A stretch of 64,000 nucleotides of DNA from Ceratobasidium sp. AG-K. Lineage: Eukaryota > Basidiomycota > Agaricomycetes > Cantharellales > Ceratobasidiaceae. Location: positions 2,542,001-2,606,000 of the forward strand of contig JAWNGF010000002.1 in NCBI GenBank assembly GCA_037039685.1, written 5' to 3'. Below the pieces are notes generated by a model. It saw only the letters and a program-made list of their open reading frames with translations. It had not been told where the DNA came from and made no database searches. Below are positions 24,180 to 35,697 of this stretch, in pieces; position 1 is the stretch's first letter, and every line of letters starts with the position of its first letter. The translations under genes were made by a program, and so were the position numbers.

Positions 24180-25829
24180 TCATGCGGGGGGTGCATTGAC
24201 AGGTGGCATTCCTTCGCCCTCCTGCATGGGATTATTCATCGTGGCGGGCTCAGGAATTCCGAAATGACGGAGCCCCACTGGACAAGACGTCAGCTTGGTA
24301 GTGTTGTTGAGCTTGTAATGCAACTAACCCAGGTAGAGGATCGCGTTTATCAGGCCGGAAAGGTTGAGTATGGTGGCGCCTAGTATCGTCGCCCACAAAG
24401 GCACATCCTTCCTCAGATTCAGCTCAATAAGTCGAATGATCGATTGAGGAATGATGCATAGTGTATATGCTAGCATAGAATGGTAAGCCTTCCGTCTCGG
24501 CATAAGTTCGAGCAAACTTACAGACTGGGTACCTAAGCGATTCGCAGGATGGGATCACAACTAAATCAGAACGGCAATAAAACGTGCGTACCACACCAGG
24601 TTTTTAGCTCTTCGCACGCGTTCTCTATCCTCTTGGCCATTGGGCTATATAGCGTTCCATCACGAAATCAGCAAATTAGCCTCACAACGCATGTACTTGG
24701 GGAACATACCTGCGGTCCATTCTGTTGAACACATTCAGCACCGGGATCCTGGCCCATCGCTCCCGGTTCTCCCGCATTTGCCAAGGGCAACCCAAACAGC
24801 CCACATCCCCATATGCGACCGCTAACTGGGTTCTTGAGTCCTATCCAGACTCCATTCTTCCCAAATGCGCCTGCAAGCCGACCAGCGGCGTCTAGGTATA
24901 TCCCGAGGTAGACGATGCCCGTCACGACGGCGCAGAGCCAGAACCATAGGTAAGTGCTCGTAATCCGGGCACTATCCCTAGCCCGGCTTTCTCCCGCGAT
25001 CCAACACCAGCTACCTGATGCTCCTGGTTTAGTGGGCACCAAGCCATAAATGTAGTGACACTAACCTGCTGGTCCGTAGAACCCTGGATCGATGTCTGGT
25101 GGGACCGCCGTCATGATCGCAAGCCCGACCCAGATGGCCAAAACCACTGCTGGCCCGGTCAGGTGTGGGTGCTGGTCGTTCCACTCGTTGTACCAGACCA
25201 CCGAGTACACGGCGATCACGGTGGTCTGCCTGGGATGATCACATTAAGAACGGAGAAGGTATTAGCGATCGAGTTGTGAATGAATTTTATCCACTTACCA
25301 GGCGACCCCATTGTTTCCGATTTGTTTGATTACGGCTTGAACACCACTTTGAGAATGAGTTAACTGATAGGAAGGCTCTCACGTACCCTGAGCCGTGCAG
25401 TGCGCACCAGCGTACACATCCTTAGCCACAGCCCAGCGAATATTCATTGCTGAACCTATGGCCATTACGATGTCGAGAACCAACAGGTTCGCCTGTTCAG
25501 AGTGTCATATAAAGTAAGCCCTAGCCAAGGTTTGCCACATACAAAGTAGTACGGCATTGCATTATCAAGTTTGGGCACTGTTGGATCCCACCTGTTCTTG
25601 AGAATTTTGAAGATCTTTATGCCCGACGTTATTGCTTGGTATATGTCGGGACCATTGTGGATAAAGTCACTCACCACATAGAGCAACAGCCCTGCCGCGG
25701 CGAGAGCAGAGACGACCGCGACGGCTGCAATCACCTGAATTGAAAATGCTTAGTTTCACCATGCCAGATTATTAAAACGAGGCTTACGGATTGACCTATC
25801 CAGCTGTGAGGTCGCTGACTGTCAGACAT
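24180..25829 (-). CDS. seven-helix GPCR-like membrane protein
   Basis: Eleven exons: 25829-25788, 25734-25675, 25614-25543, 25492-25383, 25346-25299, 25229-25066, 25023-24710, 24644-24592, 24532-24522, 24469-24329, 24277-24180, 370 aa. Exon 9 is an 11-nt micro-exon; intron 4 is 36 nt. The 60-nt intron 25674-25615 does not change frame and is the least certain. About seven hydrophobic segments are visible: VIAAVAVVSALAAAGLLLYV, NLLVLDIVMAIGSAM, VAWQTTVIAVYSVVW, AVVLAIWVGLAIM, YLWFWLCAVVTGIVYLGIYL, YTLCIIPQSIIRLI, ILGATILNLSGLINAILYL. Landmarks IRWAVAKD, WCWIAGESR and WYPVSYTLCIIPQS fit the fungal cAMP-receptor-like (Dicty_CAR-type) GPCR group; ligand unknown. A decayed partial copy lies at 30.3-31.4 kb. 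Confidence 0.75.
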
Positions 25830-27284
25830 CGTGTGGACGGAGTTCAGGGTGTCCGAATATCAGACTTATATATTCAAGCATAGACGCTACCTCGTTCTTA
25901 TCGGTCAACTGAAAGGATGGTACTACCCCTCTCGACCTCACGGCCACTATTCACTCCCGTGGTCTCCAATCCTGAATTGAAAAGACATTCACGGGGAAAG
26001 TACACCTTACTTTTGTTTCAAGACCTGTCAACTGAAAAGCGCTCGGCTGTACCGAGAGCGGATCAATACAGATTTGGGACAATGATTTTCAAGACGCTGC
26101 AATATTGCAGAGCCGAGAGGGCCTTATCTCACGTAATTTAAAGTTCTACGGAGTTGACCGACGAACAGGCCCTGCGGGCCGGCTGACTCAGGGGATCTCA
26201 GCGAAAATGTGAAAAGCTACGGGTGCTCCGTAGTTTGGTTTTGCTCGGGAGTCCTCCTTAAGCTCCTTGAGCGCTTTGGAGCAGGTGATCACAACCCTCC
26301 GGAGTGCTCGAGGAGCCTCAGGAGTGCTCCCGAGCAAATCCGAGCTACGGAGGACCCCGTAGCTTTTTCGATTCTTTTTGAGATGCGCCTGGATGTGCTG
26401 TACATTTCAAGTCGCGTATACACCGAGTTTGGAAGGAAGGACGCCGTTGAATTCAGTTATTCGCTCATGTACTTGGTAGCGCGCCTCCTATCAATACCTT
26501 GGATAATATCAAGGCAGTGGCGGCATTTAGGAGTTTTCGGGACAGACTACCATTCGAAGAGGCACGAGGTGGGGTGGCGGAGAAAATTCCGGACACGAAT
26601 ACTCCAACCTCCAACCTGTGTGCGCTCATGCGGTGCTCTCCCATCAATATGCTTCAGGCATCTTACACATGGTCAAGGCCGGCTACCTCCCGATGCATCA
26701 CATTGCGCCCTCGATGCAAATTTTCGAGATGTCAACGCGCGCTCACCAGAGCTATGTCTTCCCGTCGCACCTTTGGCGCGTAAGTAAAATTACATTTGGC
26801 TCCCGGTGCTCCAGAGCGGTGCGTAGCGTCCCCAGATAAATTTCAGAGCGCCAGAAGCGCATCAGGCTTTGCTGATGTACCTGATTTTGCTCCGCGCGCC
26901 CCGGTTGTTTTACTTACATCAGTTACTACATGCAAAAGCCATTTGAGTATAGCCAGCCGGCTGATTCATATTGTCAATTTACCCCCGCTAACACCCGTCT
27001 AACACGTTAGCACTTCCTTTCTCCTCGCTCATGGGCTGATTGGGTGTTGATCACGTAGGCCACCATAGTCGGGAATGGAGAATACTGGATCAGAGTCTTG
27101 CCGCTATGTCATTATGAGCGAACTCCGATATACTCTCATCCCGTGGCAACTGTGCAAACTTGAAGGAGGGAGAACACTTAAGTGAATCATCGTGCATTTA
27201 TATCCCCTAAACAATTTCCAGGTCCGTGGGAAATGCTCGCTCGGCTTGATGTCACGAGAAAAGCAGGAATGGCGAGCGCACCGC
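25830..27284. other. gene-poor left part of duplicated block
   Basis: Holds the promoter of the receptor-like gene and one foldback element. Several segments (about 25850, 26040, 26395 and 26470) match degenerate counterparts at about 30870, 31040, 31230 and 31310. No gene was found. Confidence 0.5.
26212..26368. mobile_element. foldback MITE-like element
   Basis: A 157-bp near-palindrome. Its left arm begins AAAAGCTACGGGTGCTCCGT and the reverse complement of its right end begins AAAAAGCTACGGGGTCCTCC; arms of about 70 bp pair with few mismatches. The counterpart of this locus at ~31.2 kb lacks it, which supports insertion. No coding capacity. Confidence 0.7.
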
Positions 27285-28887
27285 TGGCATTTTGCGAAGC
27301 ATGGAGGTTGAGATGCGATCGGTCTATCTGGAAGCTGAGACAACTCCCTTTTACTCTTGGTATTGCAGTTCAAGAACTGCTACCAAACCCACTTAGTGCA
27401 TTTTGCCTTTTCCGAAACGGTAAGTTTTACTTTAAACCCAATAGTCGCGCTGGGGGCGAGCTGATGGAATTAGGTAGTTATGTGGATTAAAGCATGCTTC
27501 ATATCTGCGGATGACAGCAAGGCAAGACTAGCCGTGTTCAATCATTTTGAGAAAGTGGCCAGAATACGTAAAAGAAGCACGCCACCTTCACCTGCAGCCT
27601 TTAACAATACCTTAGCACTACAGTTACTGGAGGCACTTCAGGCAGGGTTTCAGGTCCCTCTCATTCTAGTGTGACACCCACTTGACAGTAGTACCAATGA
27701 ACCCCACCTTCCAGTGAACCTGAGACCCCGGATGCACCCCTTTCAGACTAGGGATAACGAAGTGCCGGCGTCCCAAAATGTCTCGGGAAGTGACTTCGCC
27801 ACTCCTGTGAAGTGCTTTGGAGGGTGGCAGGGGTGCAGGGGGCTCAACGGGGCCGAAACGCGGCAACTCAAAGGGATTTGAGAGGGTGTGAGTGCCTTCG
27901 CCGTGTGTCCTCCGCCTCCGGTGTGCCAATGGTGCGCCATTGCACGCCAGGTCAGGCCAGTTACGCCCTGTGGGTATTTTCCAGCATTTAGAATATCTGG
28001 TGGACAGAGGAAACAAAAATAACGGTTGGTTCAAGATTTAGATATTTATTTGAAATATACCGTTTATTTCCAATACGTTTTGACACTCCGCCGGTTCTCT
28101 TTTGGGCTCGTGAGCACCGATTTGCTTGTGCGTGCTCGCTTGGGTATAGGAGCACCAATTGCACAGCCACTCGGGTGCTCCTGAGTGCTCCTTTACCCAA
28201 GCGAGCACGTATGAGCAAACCGGCGCTCGCCAGCGTCAGAGTATTTTGGTGACGCAGTTGACAGGCACTTTACAAGACATTTTGGGAGTTTCGCACTTGA
28301 ACGAGTGCTTCGGCTTCCCACAGTGTTAGGAGTGTTATAAATGGCACAACTATGCGACTACAATATCCATTGTAACGGCCCTGGTGGGCTCAATGTTCAA
28401 ACTTTAAAGATTACATTCAATCGGATAGGCGAGAAGACTGTAAAGGCTGTAGAGAAGCTAAAAGCCGACTGCCTGCGACGCCATCCGGGGGCAATCACAT
28501 CTCGGCGCTTCCCGGTACCCATTTGGCCGCTCCATCTCAGTGAGAGAACCCACCGAAGAAGTATGGACTTTGCTGACCATGCCTATACTCCAAGCTGCTC
28601 AACGAGAATCAATTCAACTCCTGGAGGGCTTGAAAACTGACCCGCACGGCTTCCTCAACACTGAAGATCTAATGAACAAAATCTGCCTAGCTGATACACT
28701 GAGGCTTCATCAGATGCGGCCCGAGCCGGTCAAACCTGAATTTTTAGGCTGCAGTGCGCTTCTCCTGTCGTCTATGGGGGATGGATGCCGGAAGTGGAAT
28801 CAGCTGAAGGATCCTCACCATCTTGCCCAGATACGATACGACGAACGCGTCGAGCGTGACCGCGTAAGATCAAGTGTTATTTTTTAG
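27285..28887 (+). pseudogene. RasGEF-like gene, broken copy 1
   Basis: Segments align in order with the copy at 32.68-33.56 kb. 27309-27420 starts MEVEMRSVYLEAE but soon meets a stop; 27480-27590 gives MWIKACFISADDSKARLAVFNHFEKVAR; 28345-28470 gives YATTISIVTAL then, in another frame, LKITFNRIGEKTVKAVEKLK; 28590-28840 gives ESIQLLEGLKTDP through MGDGCRKWN. The order 'WI..D...RA...HF.KVAK', then 'NxYxTxxSIVxAL...K.TF', matches the CDC25/RasGEF catalytic core. Frame changes and about 650 bp of foreign-looking DNA (27670-28340) between two parts that are adjacent in the other copy argue for a pseudogene. Confidence 0.5.
28110..28230. mobile_element. foldback MITE-like element
   Basis: A 121-bp inverted repeat. 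The arm CGTGCTCGCTTGGGTATAGG recurs inverted as CGTGCTCGCTTGGGTAAAGG; arms of ~46 bp carry a handful of mismatches. It sits inside the stretch that separates parts of the broken RasGEF-like copy. A wider 13-bp inverted pair (AGACATTTTGGGA near 28275 and its complement near 27772) may mark a larger host element. Confidence 0.6.
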
Positions 28888-30339
28888 TGCCAGTGCCGGA
28901 AAAATCCTTGTGTTATCATCAATAAATTTCTTTATATTTTATCAGCCTTATTGCCGAACTGATACTGATGTGAAAGGTATGCACCGTTATTATTTTCTGG
29001 AGGCTTGAAGCTGGAAAGACTGTCGGATGCTTCCGAACAGAGGAACTTCCTTACTTCATGCACAGAAACGCGGAGGGCAAGGTGAACGCTAGTAATGACA
29101 ATCGGGGTGGAGCAAATAACGGGAGATATTCAAAATATCCAAACGTACGCCTGAGCTATGGGAGGCAAAGAGCCTCAGGAATCTATGCAAACATGGCGAC
29201 CCCTGATCGCTAATTGAACGTCTTACCCCAAATTTGTGACCCAGAAGCTAGTACAGTCCTTGATCTGAAAATGATGCGGGATATCACTCTATGCGTCAAA
29301 TGGGGTTGCTTTCCAGAACTATGGTCCCTCGGCGCTCAAAATGACGGGAGGGCCAGGGGCGAAACGTGCCTCGACTTGGTCTGGTGATTTGCATGTGAGT
29401 TGTAACGGAATGATTGGTTGTCGCTCGTCGGGTCGAACATTTCCCCACGCTCCGATTGGCGGTGAATGACGCCCAATCAATACAGAGTGGGGCGAGTGTG
29501 CCTTTAAAGTGGCTCATAGTGGTCGAGTGAGCGAGGAGAACAAGGTACCAAATCGCTCGCGTGCCTCGCAGGAATTGAATGAAAGTATATCCACGAGGGG
29601 ATGTGTAGCCTTTTCGGGTCAGCAGCCGTCACCCAGAAAGCGCCGAGCGGTCTTGACATCGGCTTGAGACGACTCTGGCGAGATGATGCCCAGGACACAC
29701 AGCAGTGCACAGCAAAGGAGCCTACGATCATTTTCACTTAGCTACATTAGCGCTCCATTCGACGTTGAACTGCGGAGATCCACGGTCAAGCTCTGTCATC
29801 CTGCTGGGCAAGGCATATTGAGATATTACCGGAAACGTTCCACACTCAAAGCTAACTTAGCTTATAGGCAAGCGGAAGCGATAGGACAACAGGATGATGT
29901 ATATATCGAGTACGCAGTCGAGTTTATGTACATGCAGTCGTAGAACAAAGAAATTATCAAAGAGAACAATTAGTAACACGCATACGTGTACTTTCAGTCA
30001 GCATACAACCACTCAATCGACCTTATACAGTAAGTCATACGTGTACATTCGATTCGATTCGATTCTCAATAAAGCAGCCGGTCTGTGCTAGTACATGCCG
30101 CCCAACTCCGAATCAAGCATAGCCCAGGCACCGAGGGTGCTATTCGATTCAGATGCTCACTGGTACGCTTAAACTTGATAGCACGCTACCCGTCATGACC
30201 TTTTGGTACTATTGTGGTCACTCTTGGGAGCCGAGGCTGATTGCCAGCTGCCGGGAGGACGGAACCAGTTGCTCGGAAGGTTAGAATAGAATTTGGTGCT
30301 CAATATCTCTCTCTCCCCCCCCCCCCCCCCGATCCTTCT
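28888..30339. other. intergenic between duplicated units
   Basis: No supported gene. Open frames are short and overlap on both strands. Confidence 0.45.
30307..30330. repeat. (TC)n followed by 16-nt poly-C
   Basis: A short TC microsatellite runs directly into a run of 16 C (30315-30330), at the left edge of the decayed receptor copy. Confidence 0.9.
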
Positions 30340-31440
30340 CTGACCGTCGTGGCGAACGTTGGAGGTCTCGGAGTACATTGTTTGATTACGTTGGGTACTA
30401 GGACGTGTTCACTGTTTAAGGGCCTGGTTCGTGGCGATGGTCAGTGTGATGTATGCTTCGTGCTGGCTGCGGAGGTATCCGTAGAGATACAAAGCTGGTG
30501 ACGTAATGCACGGCATACATAGATACAAATACCCATTTCCATCTGCGTTTACTAAGTTAAGCGTAATGCTGGTAATATCCGCCGTGCGGGTTCTCACCAC
30601 ATAAGCAGGGCATCGAATCATATAGTCCAACTTTCCGGGCTGTATATCGGGAGGGGAGGGGGACAAGTAATTTCTCCTCGCAGTGTGATGTCGACGGACG
30701 GGACGGAGACTGTCGCTCTTCGATAGTTCAGGAATTCCGAAGTGACGGAACCTCACTAGACAACGTACATCAACTTGGCTGAATTTTCAAGTTAATCATA
30801 TGACTCACAACGATAGAGAATCGGGCTTATCGGGCCAGAAAGTTTGAGGAAGCTGGAAGTCGCCGTAACTGAATTTCAGACTTATGTATTCCGACGGAGG
30901 CGCTACCACATCCATATTGGGACGACTATAAGTTTGGCATCGTCTTTCTTGTCCCATTCGCGGCCCCCAAAGATTGAATTCAATAGGCGTCCGTGAAGAA
31001 TAGACTGCTCCCACTTGGTCCAGAACATATTGCACAAAATGCACGCGCCTGTAGTGAGAGCGGATTGACACAAATTTGGTACAACGATGTTCAAGACGCT
31101 GTAGTGTCGCACAGCCAAAAAACCCTAATTGCGTTTGTTATTAGGCTACCCAGCGTTGGACACTGTCGAGTGACGATCGTTTCCATAGGCTTATTTACCG
31201 ATGTGGTGCATCGAGACATGCTACTGGCATGCTGCACATTTTCAAGACACGCACAACCCGATTTTGGGCAGGGGCACCCTACAATCCAGATATTCATTCA
31301 TGATATGGGTAGCGCCGCCCCTATCATAATCTTGGTCATCATTCAGACCCTTATCCATATGGTGATCGCATTGAAGAGCTTTTGGGGCAGTCCTCCAGTG
31401 GGCGCGGTCACGACCACGGCTATTCGGCCGCGATTGGAAT
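30340..31440 (-). pseudogene. deleted remnant of receptor-like gene block
   Basis: Nucleotide landmarks follow the 23.9-26.5 kb block in the same order and orientation. GGACGTGTT...GTGATGTATGCTTC (30402-30456) matches 23932-23982, the SRA-gene 5' flank. CAGGAATTCCGAAGTGACGG (from 30729) matches the last receptor exon at 24251. CGGGCTTATCGGGCCAGAAA matches exon 10. TTTCAGACTTATGTATTCCG matches the 5' flank at 25860, and GAGAGCGGATTGACACAAAT matches 26060. The middle of the gene (exons 2-9) is missing, so it cannot encode a receptor. Confidence 0.7.
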
Positions 31441-31526
31441 AGAGGGGTGAACATCAAATACACCCTCCCTCTGACCCCTGCCCGTCTGGAAATCCTTCCC
31501 CTACTGCTATCCCGTATACTTTCACT

Positions 31527-33558
31527 ATGCATCTGAGCGAGAGCAGCATCGAGGCTTACTTAGCTTGCGACAAGCCCACGGTCTTTGCTATGGACTACCT
31601 AGAGAGTGACATTGCCGCCACTATGACGCTGCGGTGCTCACAGGTCGTTACTGTATCGTGCTACCGCTCCGGCGTACACGAGTTCCTTCTTTTCGAGCTT
31701 TGCTCAATGGGAAAGACGTTTTGGATGCGATTCGACCGTATGCCGGGGGGTATTCGGCGCAAGGCGATATTTTGGACCTCGAAGCGGTGGCCCGCGGAAG
31801 ACTCGTACTCAATGAATTACAACCGCAACACCCTCCTGGCCGGCGAGGAGAAAATGCCAAAATTAGTCGAGTTATTATCCGGAATATCTAACAAACTGTC
31901 GATGTACCATATCTCAGAACTAATGACTATTGTTCGCGAGGTCTCGGCGACTTGGGCTTTACACGGGACTAACTGTAGATGGTTTTGCGCAGTAACCCTC
32001 GATTCACTACAGCGCCACTTCGGCGGTATGTGGATGGTTTCGGCCTTGCACAATGGCATTGCTCAATGCCGCGGATTCGACAATCCCGCAACAAAGAGAG
32101 TTAAAGAGAGCTACCACCCACGATATTTAAATACAGCGTTCCAAGCAAGTGAGTGACCTCGTTGGAGCGCCGGTGGACCGGAATGAAGAGTGATGTGACT
32201 AGTCAACAGTGTATCAATGGCTGTCGTAGACGCTCATAGGGAAGATGAGAATGCCAACAGTAAGTCAGTCTTCTTCGGACCTACGATCAATGCATGTTTA
32301 TTTCCATGTGCTTACTCATAACTGCGGTTTATAGTTAGGTGACCCACGCCGCTTAACTTGATCAACTGGCTACTTACCATTGTTATGCTTATCCCCATGG
32401 AAAGCTTGCCTACGGGAACGATGGAGTCTGTGAGTCAGCCGCGCTCCTACAGATCTGGCATTGGTTAAACCTATACACCATCTCTCAGCCCCTTGACTCA
32501 CCCAGTACTCAAGGTGCAGGGTCAAACGACCAAGAGCCTGAATGGCCTTATCGAGCTACAGTAGGCGCTAATACGACCGCAGGAGTTGGGTGGGCACTAA
32601 TCATCGTGATAGATATTCGCGCGTGTATCAAGTAGCCTTGGAGAGCCATCAGTCGATGACTTTATGAGCATCTCTGCCGAGCGTACAGCCGAGCTCTTTA
32701 AGTATATGGAGGTTGAGATACGCACTAAGTATCTCGAAGCCGAGATTGTTGGGCTATATGCGCTACATTGTGACCCTGCGGACAGCCAATTTGGACGACG
32801 CCTTGCACCATTTTCCGAAATAGTAAGTTGGAACATCGTAGTAGGGGCTACTTCTAGTGATTGTCAACATAACTAGTTAGCAATATGGATCAAATCAAGT
32901 GTTGTGTTTGCGGAGGATATAGGGATTAGGGCCAAGTTAATCAAACATTTCGTCAAGGTTGCCAAAGTCAGTTATGTGCTATCCTATCGAGGGGTCCCAA
33001 AGCTTATGCAACGGGTATTGGCAGCAATCTCGCAAGCGGAACGATTATGCAACCACTCTCTCGATCGTAGAAGCGCTGTCTGAACTCGAGGTTAAGAAGA
33101 TCACAACGACATTTGGGATCGTTGGCGAGAAGACTGTGGCCAAAATCGAAAAAATTAAACTAGACTCTCACCATCACATAAAGCAAATCCCGATACATGC
33201 TCATGCAGTGCTACCTCTGAAATCAAGTAAGAGCATTGGTTATTGCGGGTTAGCATGTATTAATTGATTGTTGTGCTCAGGCGAAATGATCGCCCGATTT
33301 GACGCCTTGAGAAACGACCCACAAACAAGCCCCAAGGATAACGACCTTACCGACAAACTCTGCCCCGGGGAGGTCCTCGAAGCTCATCGAATGCGAGCCG
33401 AGCCGATGGAAGCTAGCTTGAAAGGATGCTATTCACTTTTGTTACTATCGATGAAGAGTACTGTTCAAAAATGGGACAGCTCGAGGTTCTCCGCTCGGCT
33501 GGCTATCTTACACAGTGGGGGTCGTCCTCAAAAAGGCGATCGGATCAGGAAGCTGTAG
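31527..33558 (+). CDS. RasGEF-like protein, fuller copy 2
   Basis: Exon 31527-32148 opens with MHLSESSIEAYLACDKPT and runs 207 codons (FHEFLL-type region VHEFLLFELC, FWMRFDRMPGG); it joins in phase to 32203-32259. Beyond that, pieces at 32664-32820 (MEVEIRTKYLEAEIVGLYAL), 32890-32960 (IWIKSSVVFAEDIGIRAKLI), 33045-33190 (NDYATTLSIVEALSELEVKK, then GEKTVAKIEKIK) and 33286-33558 follow RasGEF core order, but I could not join 32259 to them without a frame problem near 32336. The gene is therefore divergent, mis-sequenced or partly decayed. A CDC25-type exchange-factor role for a Ras GTPase is an inference from the core motifs only. Confidence 0.45.
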
Positions 33559-34173
33559 TAATTTGGCTGGTTCTCAATTCGTAATTTATTGTTGTGAAAT
33601 GTTGTGTACTACATAAATGTGCGATATATTGTCGCGAGATATAATTCTTAATCACAACGTTGCGTGTAGAGAATATCAAGAGACGCTATGTGGGTGTGGG
33701 TTGAGTTTGTCTCCGGGCCGGCGATGGAAGGTCACCCTGACGAAGCCGAGCACGTGATATGGGGTCAAACAATGTCAAATACCTCCTTACTCAGGTCTCC
33801 CTCGAGCTGACCTGACGGTTTACTTCCAGCAAAATCACGCTGTTTAACGGTTGCTCACAACCAAAATCTGCCGATTTTGTCTCGATTATACTTGCTACAT
33901 ATTGGTAGCAACAGTCTTGGAAGGCGCCAAACAGTGGCAAATCGACGATGATCAAGTGAGTATGTGCCGCATTGCCGTATTCCGCAAGGCTCAAGCTGAC
34001 CGGAAATAGCACAACTTTGTGACGCATGATGGGCTGCCATGAAGAGATGTTGAGCTGCGAAATAATGTGAATTGGCTCCAACTGCTGGCCTAGCGTCATC
34101 ACCACGAGGCCGCGCTAAGAATAACATCCCAAGAACGCTGGTCGCCAAGGGGCGTGGTCAACTACGACGTCCG
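33559..34173. other. intergenic; weak minus-strand frames
   Basis: Two overlapping minus-strand frames (34105-33791 and 34148-33855) contain PIMRHKVVLFPVSLSLAEYG, which reads like protein, but no start, splice pattern or family could be fixed. Confidence 0.35.
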
Positions 34174-34664
34174 ATGTCCTTTCCGGGGGTTGTATTCCTC
34201 GGGGTTCTTGCTGGCTCGGCGAGTCTGATACGAGCCGACGATGTGGACACCATCTACTCGCGACAAGTCGACTTTATTCTGACAACCACTACACCTTCGA
34301 TCAGTCAAATTCAACAGTAGTAAGCCAGGGCATTTGTGTTCTCTCTCTGATTTGCTCACTTTTCCCCAGTGTTTCCACTTTGCGGACGAACGGCACTTGG
34401 GGTGCGATCGACTACACAGCCGGGTGCGATGCGCAACGTTCGAGCTGGCCCGCAGGCGGACATTGGCAACGCATTCTTGACATGTCTGCGGCTTACACTG
34501 CTCCTGGGTCGCCGAATACCAATTCCTCTTCTTTGAGGGCTGCGATTCGAAGCGCGATGGGATTCTGGTTCACAAACGACTATAAGGAACCTGCGTGTAT
34601 GGATCGCGATTTCTATCCTAATGGTCAAGCGAGATGTCCGTGTGGCACTCCAGGATTATGGAAT

Positions 34665-35697
34665 AGATCCTTGTTTGATGTAATCTCACGGGTTCTACGC
34701 GTGTGAGGCCTTTCGAAGAGCTTTAGCGCCGCGCGCTTTTCTCGTTGTATGCGCGCCCGCATGCTTACCTCCCGCCCGCAGGCACCATTCTCGGCTCGCA
34801 AGCCGTTCATCACCGCCGCGTTCGGTCGCTTTCCGTATTTGCTCAGGTGAGACGCTTCTCCCAGCCGACCAGGACGCTTCCTGACGTCCGAACCCTTCGC
34901 GCAGATCGTCATCTATCCTAATGCGATATTGCCATTAAGCGCACGGTCCGTGCACGATGCTTTTTGGCAGTTGGGACCTCGCATTGGGATGACTGACGGT
35001 ATGTGTCTGTTTGTCGCATACAAACACCGACTCACCGACGCGCATAGAAAAATGAAGGGGGGCATTCCTCGAATGCCCCGCTCGCCCGCTGGCGTTGATT
35101 TCATTTTTCTCGCGTTAGGTATGTGCTCTCTCGAGCTCGCGCTTCACGCGCCACGTCCGTAGCATTCAGCTGATTGTCGCTCGCCCGCTGGCGTTGATTT
35201 CATTTTTCTCGCGTTACCCGCCTCTCCTCTCCCTAGGTTTCTGGCCGTTTGTCTCTGTTACCTTCTCGTCCAGTTGTTTTTCTCTTTTTTACTTACTTTC
35301 TCTTTCTCGGACTTACAACTTTTCCGACTCTTCACGGACGCTTCTCCTCTCATGCTCGGACCCCAAAAAACGGTGACGCTTCACCTTCATACTATTTCGC
35401 TACGACTCTACTCTTTCGTATTTGTTTTTTGACGGTCTTAATTCTTTTCCGTTTTTTCGCTGTGCTCTCTGTTGCTCTCGCTACTACTATTTTTCGTTCA
35501 CGCTTTGATGTATTTGTAGTACGCGCTCGGATGGCCCACCCACCCTCGCGCTTTGCTCGTGTCTCGGCCAATTCCACTCCGTTTCCATTGGGCAGCCGCT
35601 CCGCGGCTCGCCCGGCTCCGCTATTTCCCGCGTGATCACATAAGCCAGGTCACGACCTCGTCGTGTTTTCCCTCGTCGTTCATCGAGCACGGGTTGA
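34665..35697. mobile_element. ~1 kb insertion in PL8 exon
   Basis: Alignment to the minus-strand paralogue shows TGGAAT and AACTGGTATAG should be nearly adjacent; here they are about 1033 bp apart. The insert is pyrimidine-rich on the plus strand at 35220-35480, carries a 39-bp direct repeat and has no convincing ORF. Candidate ends are TGTAATCTCACGGG on the left and GAGCACGGG on the right, with TTGA-like flanks, but the boundaries are not proven. It could be a solo LTR or another non-autonomous element. Confidence 0.6.
35079..35216. repeat. 39-bp direct repeat pair
   Basis: Identical 39-bp units at 35079-35117 and 35178-35216, beginning CGCTCGCCCGCTGGCGTTGA and ending TTTCTCGCGTTA, lie 99 bp apart (start to start) inside the PL8 insertion. 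Confidence 0.9.

Noticed and set aside
35079..35216. Two identical 39-bp units, CRISPR-like at first glance
   Set aside because: Only two units, in a eukaryotic genome and inside an insertion; not an array.
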